Part shown: positions 23,966-32,899 of the stretch, one piece after another
Position numbering within the stretch: position 1 is the first letter of the stretch
How the letters are laid out: the number at the start of each line of letters is the position of its first letter
Assembly (NCBI GenBank): GCA_020099315.1
Contig: CP083650.1
Location: 3,968,001-4,032,000, forward strand
From: Citrobacter europaeus
GTDB taxonomy: Bacteria > Pseudomonadota > Gammaproteobacteria > Enterobacterales > Enterobacteriaceae
Length of the DNA stretch: 64,000 bases
Direction: 5' to 3'
Position numbers and translations under genes: made by a program
The notes under the pieces: generated by a model
The model's input: the letters and a program-made list of their open reading frames with translations, nothing else
The model's database searches: none
Told to the model about the DNA's origin: nothing

Positions 23966-24883
23966 TTATTGTTCATAACGAAAGCGGAATTTTTCTTGTT
24001 CCGTGGCCGCTTTCGCCAGAATCCACTGACGGAAGGCGGCTATTTTACCCAGTTCTGCCTGACTGTCATGACAAACCAGATAAAATGCGTTTTTGCTGAC
24101 CAGAACATCGTTAAACGGACAAACCAGACGTCCGGCTTCAATTTCGGATTGCGCCATGACGTTATTCGCCAGCGCAACCCCCTGTCCATGGATAGCAGCC
24201 TGTAGCACCATGGCGCTATGGCTGAAGATAGGTCCCTGCTGTACGTTGATATGATTCAGGCCAAGCTGACGCGTATAGGCTTGCCAGTCACGACGCGACG
24301 CATCGTGCAATAATGTGTGCTTAGCCAGGTCATCAGGCGCCTTCAGCGGTTTATCACCGGTCAATAATAGCGGCGAGCAGACCGGCAATAAATATTCAGC
24401 GTACAATTTTTCAACGCGCAGACCCGGCCAGTTGCCGCGTCCGTAGAAAATCGCCACATCAACATCGTCAGCCAGTTTGTCTTCCTGACGGTCCACCGCC
24501 TGGATCCTGACATCGATTCCCGGATAAGCTGAGTTAAAGCTAGAGAGTCTGGGCACCAGCCACTGGATCGCAAAACTGGGCAATAAACTAACGGTGAGCG
24601 CACCTTTTGCGCTGCGAGCCTGAAGCTTACGCGTCGCGTCGGTTAATTGCGAAAAAATCTCTTTGATGTCGAGGAAGTAACTTTGGCCTTCTTCCGTTAA
24701 CAGCAAAGATCGATTGCGTCGACGAAACAGCTTTAGCCCCAGGAAATCCTCAAGAGACTTGATTTGATGACTTACTGCGGCCTGCGTCACAAAAAGCTCT
24801 TCTGCTGCGCGAGTAAAGCTCAAATGACGCGCTGCAGCATCAAAAACACGCAACGCATTTAAGGGTGGTAATCGTTTTGACAT
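23966..24883 (-). CDS. gcvA: Glycine cleavage system regulator GcvA (LysR family)
   Basis: A 305-residue LysR-type regulator: N-terminal helix-turn-helix RLPPLNALRVFDAAARHLSFTRAAEELFVTQAAVSHQIK, then the effector domain. GcvA activates the glycine cleavage operon when glycine is present, represses it with GcvR, and drives the divergent sRNA gene gcvB. The 127 bp divergent region to gcvB is the expected regulatory site. Length equals E. coli GcvA. Confidence 0.97.
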   Translation of the reverse strand: MSKRLPPLNALRVFDAAARHLSFTRAAEELFVTQAAVSHQIKSLEDFLGLKLFRRRNRSLLLTEEGQSYFLDIKEIFSQLTDATRKLQARSAKGALTVSLLPSFAIQWLVPRLSSFNSAYPGIDVRIQAVDRQEDKLADDVDVAIFYGRGNWPGLRVEKLYAEYLLPVCSPLLLTGDKPLKAPDDLAKHTLLHDASRRDWQAYTRQLGLNHINVQQGPIFSHSAMVLQAAIHGQGVALANNVMAQSEIEAGRLVCPFNDVLVSKNAFYLVCHDSQAELGKIAAFRQWILAKAATEQEKFRFRYEQ

Positions 24884-24975
24884 GACTTTTAGGCTTTGAT
24901 GTTAAATGAATTTAACAATTATCTAACAGGCTGTAACCTATTAGTTTTTTTATCTGAGCCATTATAAATTGTCCG

Positions 24976-25004
24976 TTGAGGTTCTACCAGCAAATACCTA
25001 TAGT
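24976..25004 (+). promoter_or_regulatory. gcvB promoter
   Basis: TTGAGG (24976-24981) and TATAGT (24999-25004) are separated by 17 bp. The -10 element ends 6 bp before the expected gcvB 5' end at 25011. GcvA sites should lie further upstream, toward gcvA. Confidence 0.75.
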
Positions 25005-25010
25005 GGCGGC

Positions 25011-25217
25011 ACTTCCTGAAGCCGGAACGAAAAGTTTTATCGGAATGCGTGTTCTGGTGGGCTTTTGGCTTACGGTTGTGATGTTGTGTTGTTGTGTTTG
25101 CAATTGGTCTGCGATTCAGACCATGGTAGCAAGGCTACCCTTTTTCACTTCCTGTACATTTACCCTGTCTGTCCATAGTGATTAATGTAGCACCGCCAAC
25201 TTGCGGTGCTTTTTTTT
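25011..25217 (+). ncRNA. gcvB: GcvB small RNA
   Basis: About 207 nt, starting ACTTCCTGAAGCCGGAACG. It contains the G/U-rich seed block TTGTGATGTTGTGTTGTTGTG that pairs with many ABC-transporter mRNAs, and ends in the terminator GCACCGCC..GCGGTGC plus eight T. It is divergent from gcvA and upstream of ygdI, as in E. coli. It is an Hfq-dependent repressor of amino acid and peptide transport genes. Compared with the E. coli sequence as I recall it, the seed is unchanged and only flanking bases differ. Confidence 0.97.
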
Positions 25218-25245
25218 GTCCGACTCTTTGTCGATGGACGACTGG

Positions 25246-25473
25246 TTAGTTATCCAGTTCTACCATCTCTTTCACATCGGTACGGTTAATCTGCTGTTTG
25301 TTGCCGTTAGCGTCTTTATACGAAATCATCCCCGTTTCATTATCAGTCTGTGGCTTACCATCAGACACGATTGATCGACCATCGTTGGTGTGCATCACGT
25401 AATTCGAACCGGAACAGGCGCTCAGGGCAAAAGTCAGCATACAAGCAGAGATAATTGCGGCAGTCTTTTTCAT
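25246..25473 (-). CDS. ygdI: YgdI small lipoprotein (DUF903)
   Basis: A 75-residue lipoprotein. The signal MKKTAAIISACMLTFALSAC ends in a lipobox with the cysteine at residue 20. The DUF903 domain follows: YVMHTNDGRSIVSDGKPQTDNETG...QINRTDVKEM. It is a paralog of ygdR at 53.6 kb. Function is unknown; predicted outer-membrane anchored. I chose the start at 25473 after AAGGAGAAG; the longer frame from 25554 lacks support. It converges on gcvB. Confidence 0.92.
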   Translation of the reverse strand: MKKTAAIISACMLTFALSACSGSNYVMHTNDGRSIVSDGKPQTDNETGMISYKDANGNKQQINRTDVKEMVELDN

Positions 25474-25665
25474 CTTCTTCTCCTTAAAGCGATTTATGCT
25501 ATTAAAAATACACTCCGTAACAGGCAAAATTGCTCGCCTAACGCTAATTAGCATAAGACACTGCGCGGACTTTGCCAGGATATCCAGAGTATTCCGATGG
25601 TTAGCACAACTCTTGTATCAGCGCCATTTTTGCGCCACGATCGGTTTACTGAACTGAGGAATACC

Positions 25666-26871
25666 ATGAACGCTTTTAACCCCGCGCAGTTTCGCGCCCA
25701 ATTTCCCGCACTCAACGATGCTGGCGTCTATCTCGACAGCGCTGCTACGGCGCTGAAGCCGCAGGCGGTGATTGAAGCTACCCACCAGTTTTATAGCCTG
25801 AGCGCCGGGAACGTCCATCGCAGCCAGTTTGCCGAAGCACAACGCCTGACCGCACGCTATGAAGCCGCGCGGGGAAAAGTCGCAAGTCTGATTAATGCGC
25901 CGAATGACAAAACAATCGTCTGGACCCGCGGCACGACCGAGGCGATCAATATGGTTGCCCAGAGCTATGCGCGACCGCGCTTACAACCGGGCGATGAGAT
26001 TATCGTTAGCGTGGCGGAACATCACGCCAACCTCGTACCCTGGCTGATGGTGGCGGAGCAAACGGGAGCTAAGGTAGTCCGGCTGCCGCTCAATGCCCAT
26101 TTATTGCCAGATGTTGAAAACCTCGCGCAACTCATTACTCCCCGCAGCCGCATTCTGGCGCTCGGGCAGATGTCGAACGTCACCGGCGGTTGCCCGGATC
26201 TGGCCCGCGCCATCACGCTCGCCCATGCGGCTGACATGGTGGTGATGGTTGATGGCGCCCAGGGTATTGTCCATTTCCCTGCTGACGTACAGCAGTTAGA
26301 TATTGATTTCTATGCATTCTCGGGCCACAAACTGTATGGCCCGACCGGCATTGGCGTGCTGTACGGTAAACCTGAACTGCTGGAAGCGATGTCTCCCTGG
26401 CTCGGCGGCGGCAAGATGATTAGTGAAGTCAGTTTTGATGGTTTCACCACACAGGCAGCGCCATGGAAGCTGGAGGCCGGTACGCCTAACGTTGCTGGCG
26501 TTATCGGGCTGAGCGCGGCGCTCGAATGGCTGGCGGACGTCGACGTTGCGCAGGCCGAAAACTGGAGCCGGGGTCTGGCGACGCTGGCAGAAGATGCGCT
26601 GGCAAAACGCCCCGGCTTTCGTTCCTTCCGCTGCCAGGATTCCAGTCTGCTAGCCTTTGATTTCGCTGGTGTTCATCACAGTGACATGGTCACTCTGCTG
26701 GCCGAATATGGCATTGCGCTACGCGCAGGGCAACATTGTGCGCAACCGCTGCTGGCAGAACTGGGCGTATCCGGGACGCTACGCGCCTCATTTGCACCTT
26801 ATAATACGCAAAGTGATGTGGATGCGTTGGTCTCAGCCATTGACCGCGCGCTGGATATATTGGTGGATTAA
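25666..26871 (+). CDS. csdA: Cysteine desulfurase CsdA
   Basis: A 401-residue class V aminotransferase-fold cysteine sulfinate desulfinase/desulfurase. PLP lysine K222 (FSGHKLYGPTG) and active-site cysteine C358 (RAGQHCAQP) are in register with E. coli. It passes sulfur to CsdE and supports TcdA (CsdL). The start at 25666 follows CTGAGGA; a frame from 25597 is open but less well initiated. The stop overlaps the csdE start (TAATG). Confidence 0.96.
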   Translation: MNAFNPAQFRAQFPALNDAGVYLDSAATALKPQAVIEATHQFYSLSAGNVHRSQFAEAQRLTARYEAARGKVASLINAPNDKTIVWTRGTTEAINMVAQSYARPRLQPGDEIIVSVAEHHANLVPWLMVAEQTGAKVVRLPLNAHLLPDVENLAQLITPRSRILALGQMSNVTGGCPDLARAITLAHAADMVVMVDGAQGIVHFPADVQQLDIDFYAFSGHKLYGPTGIGVLYGKPELLEAMSPWLGGGKMISEVSFDGFTTQAAPWKLEAGTPNVAGVIGLSAALEWLADVDVAQAENWSRGLATLAEDALAKRPGFRSFRCQDSSLLAFDFAGVHHSDMVTLLAEYGIALRAGQHCAQPLLAELGVSGTLRASFAPYNTQSDVDALVSAIDRALDILVD

Positions 26872-27317
26872 TGACAAGCCCTCTGTTCGCCGGACACCCG
26901 TTTGGCACAACCGTAACCGAAGAGACGTTACGCAATACCTTTATCCCGCTCACTCAGTGGGAAGATAAATATCGCCAGCTGATTCTGCTGGGTAAGCAGT
27001 TGCCGGCGCTTCCGGATACGCTAAAAGCGCAGGCCAAAGAAATTGCGGGCTGCGAAAACCGCGTCTGGTTGGGACATACCCTTCATGAGAATGGCACTCT
27101 GCATTTCTTCGGCGACAGCGAAGGTCGCATAGTACGCGGGCTGTTGGCGGTATTACTCACGGCGGTCGAAGGTAAAACCGCAGCCGAGTTACTGGCGCAC
27201 TCGCCCATGGCATTATTTGACGAACTGGGTTTACGCGCGCAGCTTAGCGCCTCGCGTAGCCAGGGCCTGCATGCTCTTAACGAAGCTATTCTTGAGGCTG
27301 CTCAGAAAGCCGAATGA
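26871..27317 (+). CDS. csdE: Cysteine desulfurase sulfur acceptor CsdE
   Basis: A 148-residue SufE-family protein. The acceptor cysteine is C61 in EIAGCENRVWLG. It receives persulfide from CsdA and enhances its activity. Translationally coupled to csdA through TAATG. The partner tcdA lies convergently downstream across a BIME. Length is as in E. coli (147-148). Confidence 0.95.
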   Translation: MTSPLFAGHPFGTTVTEETLRNTFIPLTQWEDKYRQLILLGKQLPALPDTLKAQAKEIAGCENRVWLGHTLHENGTLHFFGDSEGRIVRGLLAVLLTAVEGKTAAELLAHSPMALFDELGLRAQLSASRSQGLHALNEAILEAAQKAE

Positions 27318-27392
27318 CGGCGCTGATGTGTCTTATCCGGCCTACAACACCGCACGAACCGTAGGTCGGATAAGCACAGCGCTATCCGACAC
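27317..27392. repeat. REP/BIME between csdE and tcdA
   Basis: Opposed REP units (GACGGCGCTGATGTGTCTTATCCGGCCTAC and GTAGGTCGGATAAGCACAGCGCTATCCGAC) in the convergent gap. Confidence 0.85.
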
Positions 27393-27394
27393 TA

Positions 27395-28201
27395 TCAGAG
27401 TTGGCGCGCCGCTTTCGCCATCATCTTCTTCAGCGCATGTGAGACGGCAACAAAGCCAAAGGTGGCGGTCACCATAGTGGCTGCGCCAAATCCGGACGCG
27501 CAATCCATACGTTTTGGCCCTTCCGCCGTCGCTTTCATCGCACATACCGAGCCATCTGCCTGCGGGTAAACCAGCGCTTCGGTCGAGAACACACAGTCCA
27601 CACCCAGTTTGCCTTTGCTGTTTTTCACTACGCCAAAATCGCTTTTCAGCCGCTCACGTAGCTTAGCCGCCAGCGGATCCTGAATGGTTTTTGCCAAATC
27701 AACGACCTGAATCTGCGTTGGGTCGATCTGCCCGCCAGCACCGCCGGTAGTCACCAGCGGAATTTTATTACGCCGACAATAAGCAATCAGTGCCGCTTTT
27801 GGGCGCACGCTATCAATCGCATCAATGACATACGAAAATCCCGCACTCATATACTCAGCAACGTTTTCTGGCGTAACAAAATCATCCACCACGCTAACAC
27901 GGCACTCCGGGTTAATCTGGCGGATACGTTCTGCCATCACTTCAGCTTTTGCCAGGCCGACGTTATCGCGCAGAGCATGGATCTGGCGGTTAGTATTGGT
28001 GACGCACACATCATCCATATCGATAAGTGTAATGGCACCAATGCCGGTACGCGCCAGCGCTTCCGCCGCCCATGACCCCACTCCGCCAATTCCAACCACA
28101 CAAACATGCGATTGGGCAAACAGCTGCAACGCATTTTCGCCATACAGACGCGCCGTACCGCCAAAACGCTGGCGCCAGGCGTCACTGATAACCACAGACA
28201 T
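27395..28201 (-). CDS. tcdA: tRNA threonylcarbamoyladenosine dehydratase TcdA (CsdL)
   Basis: A 268-residue E1-like (ThiF/MoeB) enzyme that dehydrates t6A37 of tRNA to the cyclic form ct6A using ATP. The nucleotide-binding GIGGVG is at residues 37-42, followed by LIDMDDVCVTNTNRQ and a DAIDSVRPK segment. A hydrophobic C-terminal region (TMVTATFGFVAVSHALKKMM) is typical. It works with the adjacent CsdA-CsdE sulfur-relay pair. Length equals E. coli TcdA. Confidence 0.96.
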   Translation of the reverse strand: MSVVISDAWRQRFGGTARLYGENALQLFAQSHVCVVGIGGVGSWAAEALARTGIGAITLIDMDDVCVTNTNRQIHALRDNVGLAKAEVMAERIRQINPECRVSVVDDFVTPENVAEYMSAGFSYVIDAIDSVRPKAALIAYCRRNKIPLVTTGGAGGQIDPTQIQVVDLAKTIQDPLAAKLRERLKSDFGVVKNSKGKLGVDCVFSTEALVYPQADGSVCAMKATAEGPKRMDCASGFGAATMVTATFGFVAVSHALKKMMAKAARQL

Positions 28202-28262
28202 AGAACCTCAAATATAGAAAACAAAAAGAGCGGACAAATACCGCCCTTGATGACTGCATCAC

Positions 28263-28335
28263 TGCCTGATGGCGGCTACGCCTTATCAGGCCTACTCAAT
28301 AATGTAGGCCGGATAAGCGAAGCGCCATCCGGCAA
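28263..28335. repeat. REP/BIME between tcdA and mltA
   Basis: GCCTGATGGCGGCTACGCC..TTATCAGGCCTAC and the inverse GTAGGCCGGATAAGCGAAGCGCCATCCGGC. Located between two minus-strand genes. Confidence 0.88.
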
Positions 28336-29433
28336 TTAACCGCTAAAAACGTTACCCGCGTTGGCCGCTGTTTTCAGCACCCACACGCGTCCGTAGTGAT
28401 TATACCACCCTGCACGGTGTCCGGCGTCAGCCCCAATGCCCTGGTAGATATCGAAGTGTTGCCCTTTAATCGCCCCACCCACATCTAACGCCACCATCAG
28501 ACGCAGTTCGTACTGACCGGTAAACTTGCCGTTGTTGTCCAGTAACGGAACTTCCGCCAGTAACGTTGTGCCCGCAGGAATGATACTACGGTCAGAAGCC
28601 ACGGATGCACGGCCAATCAACGGTACCGCGCTGGCCCCTTTTACCGGAGCAAAAGATTGCGGTTTAAAGAAGACAAACGATGGGTTCTGCTCCAGCAGCT
28701 CACGCACTTCGGCCTCGCTGTGCGTTTCTCCCCAGTGGCGAATGGCCTGCATCGACATATCTTCTTTTTTCACTTCGCCACGGTCGATAAGCACTTTGCC
28801 GATACTGCGATAGGCGTGGCCGTTTTTCCCGGAATAGCTAAAGAAGTTGAGTGGGCTGCCATCGCCAAAATCGATGTAACCACTGCCCTGAACATCCATA
28901 ATGAAGTTATCCATCAGGGAGTTGCTGTACGCCAGAATGTAATTATCGCTTAGCGCGCCAGCGTAGATCTCGGCACGAGAGGGTAAGCGCCCACGTTTTG
29001 GCGGCATACGATAGATAGGATACTGAAACTCGCCCTGACGCGTATGGCGCGCCTGAATCACCGGCGTGTAGTAACCGGTAAACTGGACGTTACCGTAATT
29101 GTCCGCCCCTTCCATTTGCCAGGCATCAATACCAAACTGGCGCATACTGCGCGTATCACCGCCCGCGCGTAGCCATTGCTGGATAGCGTTGTAGACGTTG
29201 CTCTGGTTACCGTACAAACGCGGCGAAGCGCTGCGAATTTGATTAACCTGCTCGGCGAAATCACCGGCATTGATTGGTGCGCCAACCGCATCAGGCTGGT
29301 TCACCAGTGAGAAAGGCTGGGTAAATTTCCCGTCTTTATACTGCTGCCCACGATCGGTGGGTTTTGAGGAACACGCGGCGAGCATCGCGACTACTGCTCC
29401 CGCCAGAAGATATTTTGCCCAACGTCCTTTCAT
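28336..29433 (-). CDS. mltA: Membrane-bound lytic murein transglycosylase A
   Basis: A 365-residue outer-membrane lipoprotein. The signal peptide MKGRWAKYLLAGAVVAMLAAC ends in a lipobox LAAC with the cysteine at residue 21. The MltA barrel domain and the 3D domain follow; the catalytic aspartate region is MVALDVGGAIKG and the C-terminus has YQGIGADAGHRAGWYNHYGRVWVL. It cleaves the MurNAc-GlcNAc bond, forming 1,6-anhydro ends. The start at 29433 matches the E. coli lipoprotein; a 32-codon upstream extension is rejected. Confidence 0.95.
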   Translation of the reverse strand: MKGRWAKYLLAGAVVAMLAACSSKPTDRGQQYKDGKFTQPFSLVNQPDAVGAPINAGDFAEQVNQIRSASPRLYGNQSNVYNAIQQWLRAGGDTRSMRQFGIDAWQMEGADNYGNVQFTGYYTPVIQARHTRQGEFQYPIYRMPPKRGRLPSRAEIYAGALSDNYILAYSNSLMDNFIMDVQGSGYIDFGDGSPLNFFSYSGKNGHAYRSIGKVLIDRGEVKKEDMSMQAIRHWGETHSEAEVRELLEQNPSFVFFKPQSFAPVKGASAVPLIGRASVASDRSIIPAGTTLLAEVPLLDNNGKFTGQYELRLMVALDVGGAIKGQHFDIYQGIGADAGHRAGWYNHYGRVWVLKTAANAGNVFSG

Positions 29434-29597
29434 TGTTCTCGTCTTATGTTGCCTGAATGCGAGACGAAGATAACAAACCCCCGTACCTAATGAAATGCGT
29501 ATACATACCCCGACGCAAATTTTGAGCAAAAAATAATCCAGAATGCGTTGTTTTTGTTCATTTTCACCCTAAAAACGTGATCAAGGTGAAAAAAGGG

Positions 29598-29625
29598 TTG
29601 CATGAAAATGCGAGCAGAGTATAGT
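29598..29625 (+). promoter_or_regulatory. Promoter of the metZWV tRNA operon
   Basis: TTGCAT (29598-29603) and TATAGT (29620-29625) are spaced 16 bp, followed by a G+C-rich discriminator GCGCATCC just before the first tRNA. Such discriminators are typical of stringently controlled stable-RNA promoters. Confidence 0.75.
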
Positions 29626-29638
29626 GCGCATCCACGGA

Positions 29639-29715
<77 letters not shown>

Positions 29716-29763
29716 ATTAAAATCAGAAGCAGTAACGTTACTCGATGGAAGAGTAATGACGGA

Positions 29764-29840
<77 letters not shown>

Positions 29841-29884
29841 ATTAAAATCTGATGCAAGTTTACTCGATGAAGAGTAAAGACGGA

Positions 29885-29961
<77 letters not shown>

Positions 29962-29969
29962 ACACATTA

Positions 29970-29993
29970 AACACCCTGACGGGTGTTTTTTTG
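29970..29993 (+). terminator. Terminator of the metZWV operon
   Basis: ACACCC-TGAC-GGGTGT followed by seven T, starting 9 bp after the last tRNA. Confidence 0.9.
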
Positions 29994-30007
29994 TTTCTGT
30001 CGCCCAT

Positions 30008-30034
30008 AAAAAAAGCGCTTTTCAGCGCTTTTTT
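30008..30034. terminator. Bidirectional terminator after amiC
   Basis: AAAAAAAGCGCTTTTCAGCGCTTTTTT is A-rich on the left and T-rich on the right of an AGCGCT stem. It ends one base from the amiC stop on the minus strand, so it can terminate both amiC and any read-through from the tRNA operon. Confidence 0.8.
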
Positions 30035-30035
30035 G

Positions 30036-31289
30036 TTATCCCCTTCTCGCCAGCGTCGCCCCATCGGCAAAGTAGGCTTTAATCCCCGCCAGAATCGACT
30101 CTGCAACTTCCTGCTGGAAGGTCGCCGTTTTGAGTTTACGCTCTTCCTCAACGTTACTGATAAATGCCGTTTCTACCAGAATGGATGGGATATCCGGCGC
30201 TTTTAGCACCGCAAACCCGGCCTGTTCAACCTGATTTTTATGTAGGTTATTGATTTTTCCAAGCTTGTTCAATACCGCTTTACCAAACTTCAGGCTGTCG
30301 GCGATGGTCAGCGATTGCACCATGTCGAACATGGTGTGGTCGACATAACGGTCACCGCTTTTGCTGACGCCACCGATGAGATCCGAGGCGTTCTGGGTCT
30401 GCGCCAGATATTTCGCGGCGGTACTGGTGGCGCCTTTGGTTGAGAGCGCAAACACCGACGAACCGCTGGGCTGTCTGCTGGTAAAGGCATCGGCGTGAAT
30501 AGAGACAAACAGGTCTGCACGCTGCTTCTGCGCTTTCGCCACGCGGACTTTAAGCGGAATGAAGATATCTTCATTTCGCGTCATAAAGACCTTCATGTTG
30601 CCCTCTTTCTCTATGAGGGCTCGCAGGCGGCGGGCAATCTGCAGTACCACATCTTTTTCACGCGTCTTGTATTTCCCCACCGCACCGGAATCCTCTCCGC
30701 CGTGGCCAGGGTCCAGCATAATGACAATCGGACGATCGCGCCCCGCTTTACCAGGCTGCGGGCCACTTTGCGCAGGCGGCACCTGTTTATCCAGATCGCC
30801 CTTGTTGTAATCTTCCAGCAACGCCAGCAACGGATCCTGAACATCCTGGGCATTCGCAGGATAGAGATCCATCACCAGACGTTCTTTAAAGCCAGCCACC
30901 GGAGCCAGCGCAAAAAGTTGCGGCTTCACGTTCTGTTTCAGCTCGAACACCATCCGCACGGTCTGTGGGTCAAACTGCCCAACACGCGCCGACTTAATAT
31001 ACGGATCGTCAGGACGGATCTGCGTACCAATGCCCTTAAGCACCGAGTTCAAGTTAACGCCTTCAATATCCACAACCACACGCTCAGGATTACTCAGGGC
31101 AAACTGTTTGTATTTCAGCAGACGGTTAGATTCTACCGTGACGCGGGTATAGCTGGACGCGGGCCAGACACGAACGGCAACGACCTGACTAACGGCAGCC
31201 AGACCGACCTGGCTGACGCTCAAAAGCCACATAGCACCCGCACCTTGCAGTAAACGGCGGCGACTGATTGCTGAATTGGATCCCGACAT
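30036..31289 (-). CDS. amiC: N-acetylmuramoyl-L-alanine amidase AmiC
   Basis: A 417-residue periplasmic amidase exported by the Tat route; the signal SRRRLLQGAGAMWLLSVSQ has the twin arginines. An AMIN domain (septal targeting) occupies roughly residues 35-140. The zinc amidase_3 domain starts at IVIMLDPGHGGEDSGAVG, with later SIHADAF and ILVETAFISN. It cleaves the stem peptide from MurNAc during daughter-cell separation, activated by NlpD. The start at 31289 follows CGGGAGAAG and gives the E. coli length. Divergent from argA. Confidence 0.96.
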   Translation of the reverse strand: MSGSNSAISRRRLLQGAGAMWLLSVSQVGLAAVSQVVAVRVWPASSYTRVTVESNRLLKYKQFALSNPERVVVDIEGVNLNSVLKGIGTQIRPDDPYIKSARVGQFDPQTVRMVFELKQNVKPQLFALAPVAGFKERLVMDLYPANAQDVQDPLLALLEDYNKGDLDKQVPPAQSGPQPGKAGRDRPIVIMLDPGHGGEDSGAVGKYKTREKDVVLQIARRLRALIEKEGNMKVFMTRNEDIFIPLKVRVAKAQKQRADLFVSIHADAFTSRQPSGSSVFALSTKGATSTAAKYLAQTQNASDLIGGVSKSGDRYVDHTMFDMVQSLTIADSLKFGKAVLNKLGKINNLHKNQVEQAGFAVLKAPDIPSILVETAFISNVEEERKLKTATFQQEVAESILAGIKAYFADGATLARRG

Positions 31290-31473
31290 GCTTCTCCCGA
31301 GCAAAAGAAATCTTTATTGAAGTAATACGTAAAACGTCCGAATTGACCGGAAACTTTAGCGAATGACGCATAATCTGTCATCTATAAAAGGGTAAACATT
31401 CTTTTTATATTCACGGCATTACTGAGATAAATCTTCGGGATGGGTAAAAATTACGCTTGCGCACAGCGCCAAA

Positions 31474-31511
31474 ACAGAATAAAAATACACAAATTACGAA
31501 TAACCATGCAA
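31474..31511. promoter_or_regulatory. Tandem ArgR boxes in the argA promoter
   Basis: ACAGAATAAAAATACACA (31474-31491) and the adjacent TTACGAATAACCATGCAA resemble the 18 bp ARG box consensus (TGAAT-like half-sites in A+T-rich sequence) and are arranged head to tail just before argA. This agrees with arginine repression of argA. Binding is inferred. Confidence 0.65.
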
Positions 31512-31523
31512 TGAGGGTGTGCC

Positions 31524-32855
31524 GTGGTGAAGGAGCGTAGAACCGAACTGGTACAGGGATTCCGCCATTCTGTTCCCTATATCAATACCCATCGGGGAAA
31601 AACGTTTGTCATTATGCTGGGCGGCGAAGCCATCGAGCATGAAAACTTTTCCAGTATCGTCAATGACATTGGTCTTCTTCATAGCCTCGGCATCCGCCTC
31701 GTCGTGGTCTATGGCGCACGACCGCAGATTGATGCCAACCTTGCGGCGCATCATCATGAACCGGTGTACCACAAAAATACGCGCGTTACCGACGCTAAAA
31801 CGCTCGAGCTGGTCAAACAGGCTGCGGGATTACTTCAGCTTGATATTACCGCCCGCCTGTCGATGAGCCTGAATAATACGCCACTGCAAGGTGCACACAT
31901 CAACGTGGTCAGCGGTAATTTTATTATCTCTCAGCCACTGGGCGTTGATGACGGCGTAGATTACTGCCATAGCGGGCGTATTCGTCGTATTGATGAAGAT
32001 GCCATTCACCGCCAGTTAGACAGCGGCGCGATAGTCCTGATGGGGCCGGTCGCCGTTTCCGTTACCGGTGAGAGCTTTAACCTGACGTCAGAAGAGGTCG
32101 CCACACAGTTGGCTATCAAACTGAAGGCGGAGAAAATGATCGGGTTTTGCTCGTCTCAGGGCGTCACCAACGATGATGGCGATATTATTTCCGAGCTGTT
32201 TCCTAACGAAGCCCAGGCTCGCGTTGAGTTGCAGGAAGAGAAAGGCGATTACAGCTCCGGCACGGTGCGCTTCCTGCGCGGGGCGGTGAAAGCTTGTCGC
32301 AGTGGCGTACGCCGCTGCCATCTGATCAGCTATCAGGAAGATGGCGCCTTGCTGCAGGAACTGTTCTCCCGCGACGGGATCGGTACACAGATCGTAATGG
32401 AAAGCGCCGAGCAGATCCGTCGCGCCACCATTAACGATATCGGCGGGATTCTGGAGCTGATCCGCCCGCTGGAGCAGCAGGGTATTCTGGTCCGCCGCTC
32501 GCGCGAACAGTTGGAAATGGAGATCGACAAATTCACGATTATTCAGCGTGATAACCTGACCATCGCCTGCGCCGCTCTGTATCCTTTCCCGGAAGAGAGA
32601 ATTGGCGAGATGGCGTGCGTGGCGGTGCATCCGGACTACCGTAGTTCGTCGCGCGGGGAAGTGTTGCTGGAACGGATCGCTGCGCAGGCCCGGCAAATGG
32701 GGCTAAGCAAGCTGTTTGTGCTGACCACGCGCAGCATCCACTGGTTCCAGGAGCGCGGTTTCACGCCGGTGGATATCGACCTGCTGCCGGAAAGCAAGAA
32801 AGAGATGTACAACTATCAGCGGCGGTCAAAAGTGCTGATGGCGGATTTGGGGTAA
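31524..32855 (+). CDS. argA: Amino-acid N-acetyltransferase ArgA
   Basis: A 443-residue N-acetylglutamate synthase, the first step of arginine synthesis. The N-terminal amino acid kinase-like domain (FVIMLGGEAIEHENF...) binds arginine for feedback inhibition. The C-terminal GNAT domain (IRRATINDIGGILELI..., acetyl-CoA region VHPDYRSSSRGEVLLERI) catalyses acetyl transfer. Translation begins at GTG (31524), as in E. coli, with GAGGG upstream. It is divergent from amiC and followed by a REP. Confidence 0.97.
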   Translation: MVKERRTELVQGFRHSVPYINTHRGKTFVIMLGGEAIEHENFSSIVNDIGLLHSLGIRLVVVYGARPQIDANLAAHHHEPVYHKNTRVTDAKTLELVKQAAGLLQLDITARLSMSLNNTPLQGAHINVVSGNFIISQPLGVDDGVDYCHSGRIRRIDEDAIHRQLDSGAIVLMGPVAVSVTGESFNLTSEEVATQLAIKLKAEKMIGFCSSQGVTNDDGDIISELFPNEAQARVELQEEKGDYSSGTVRFLRGAVKACRSGVRRCHLISYQEDGALLQELFSRDGIGTQIVMESAEQIRRATINDIGGILELIRPLEQQGILVRRSREQLEMEIDKFTIIQRDNLTIACAALYPFPEERIGEMACVAVHPDYRSSSRGEVLLERIAAQARQMGLSKLFVLTTRSIHWFQERGFTPVDIDLLPESKKEMYNYQRRSKVLMADLG

Positions 32856-32861
32856 GAGTCG

Positions 32862-32899
32862 TTGCCGGATGCGGCATAACTGCCTTATCCGGCCTACAT
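32862..32899. repeat. Single REP unit between argA and recD
   Basis: GTTGCCGGATGCGGCATAACTGCCTTATCCGGCCTAC forms one REP stem in the convergent gap. Confidence 0.85.
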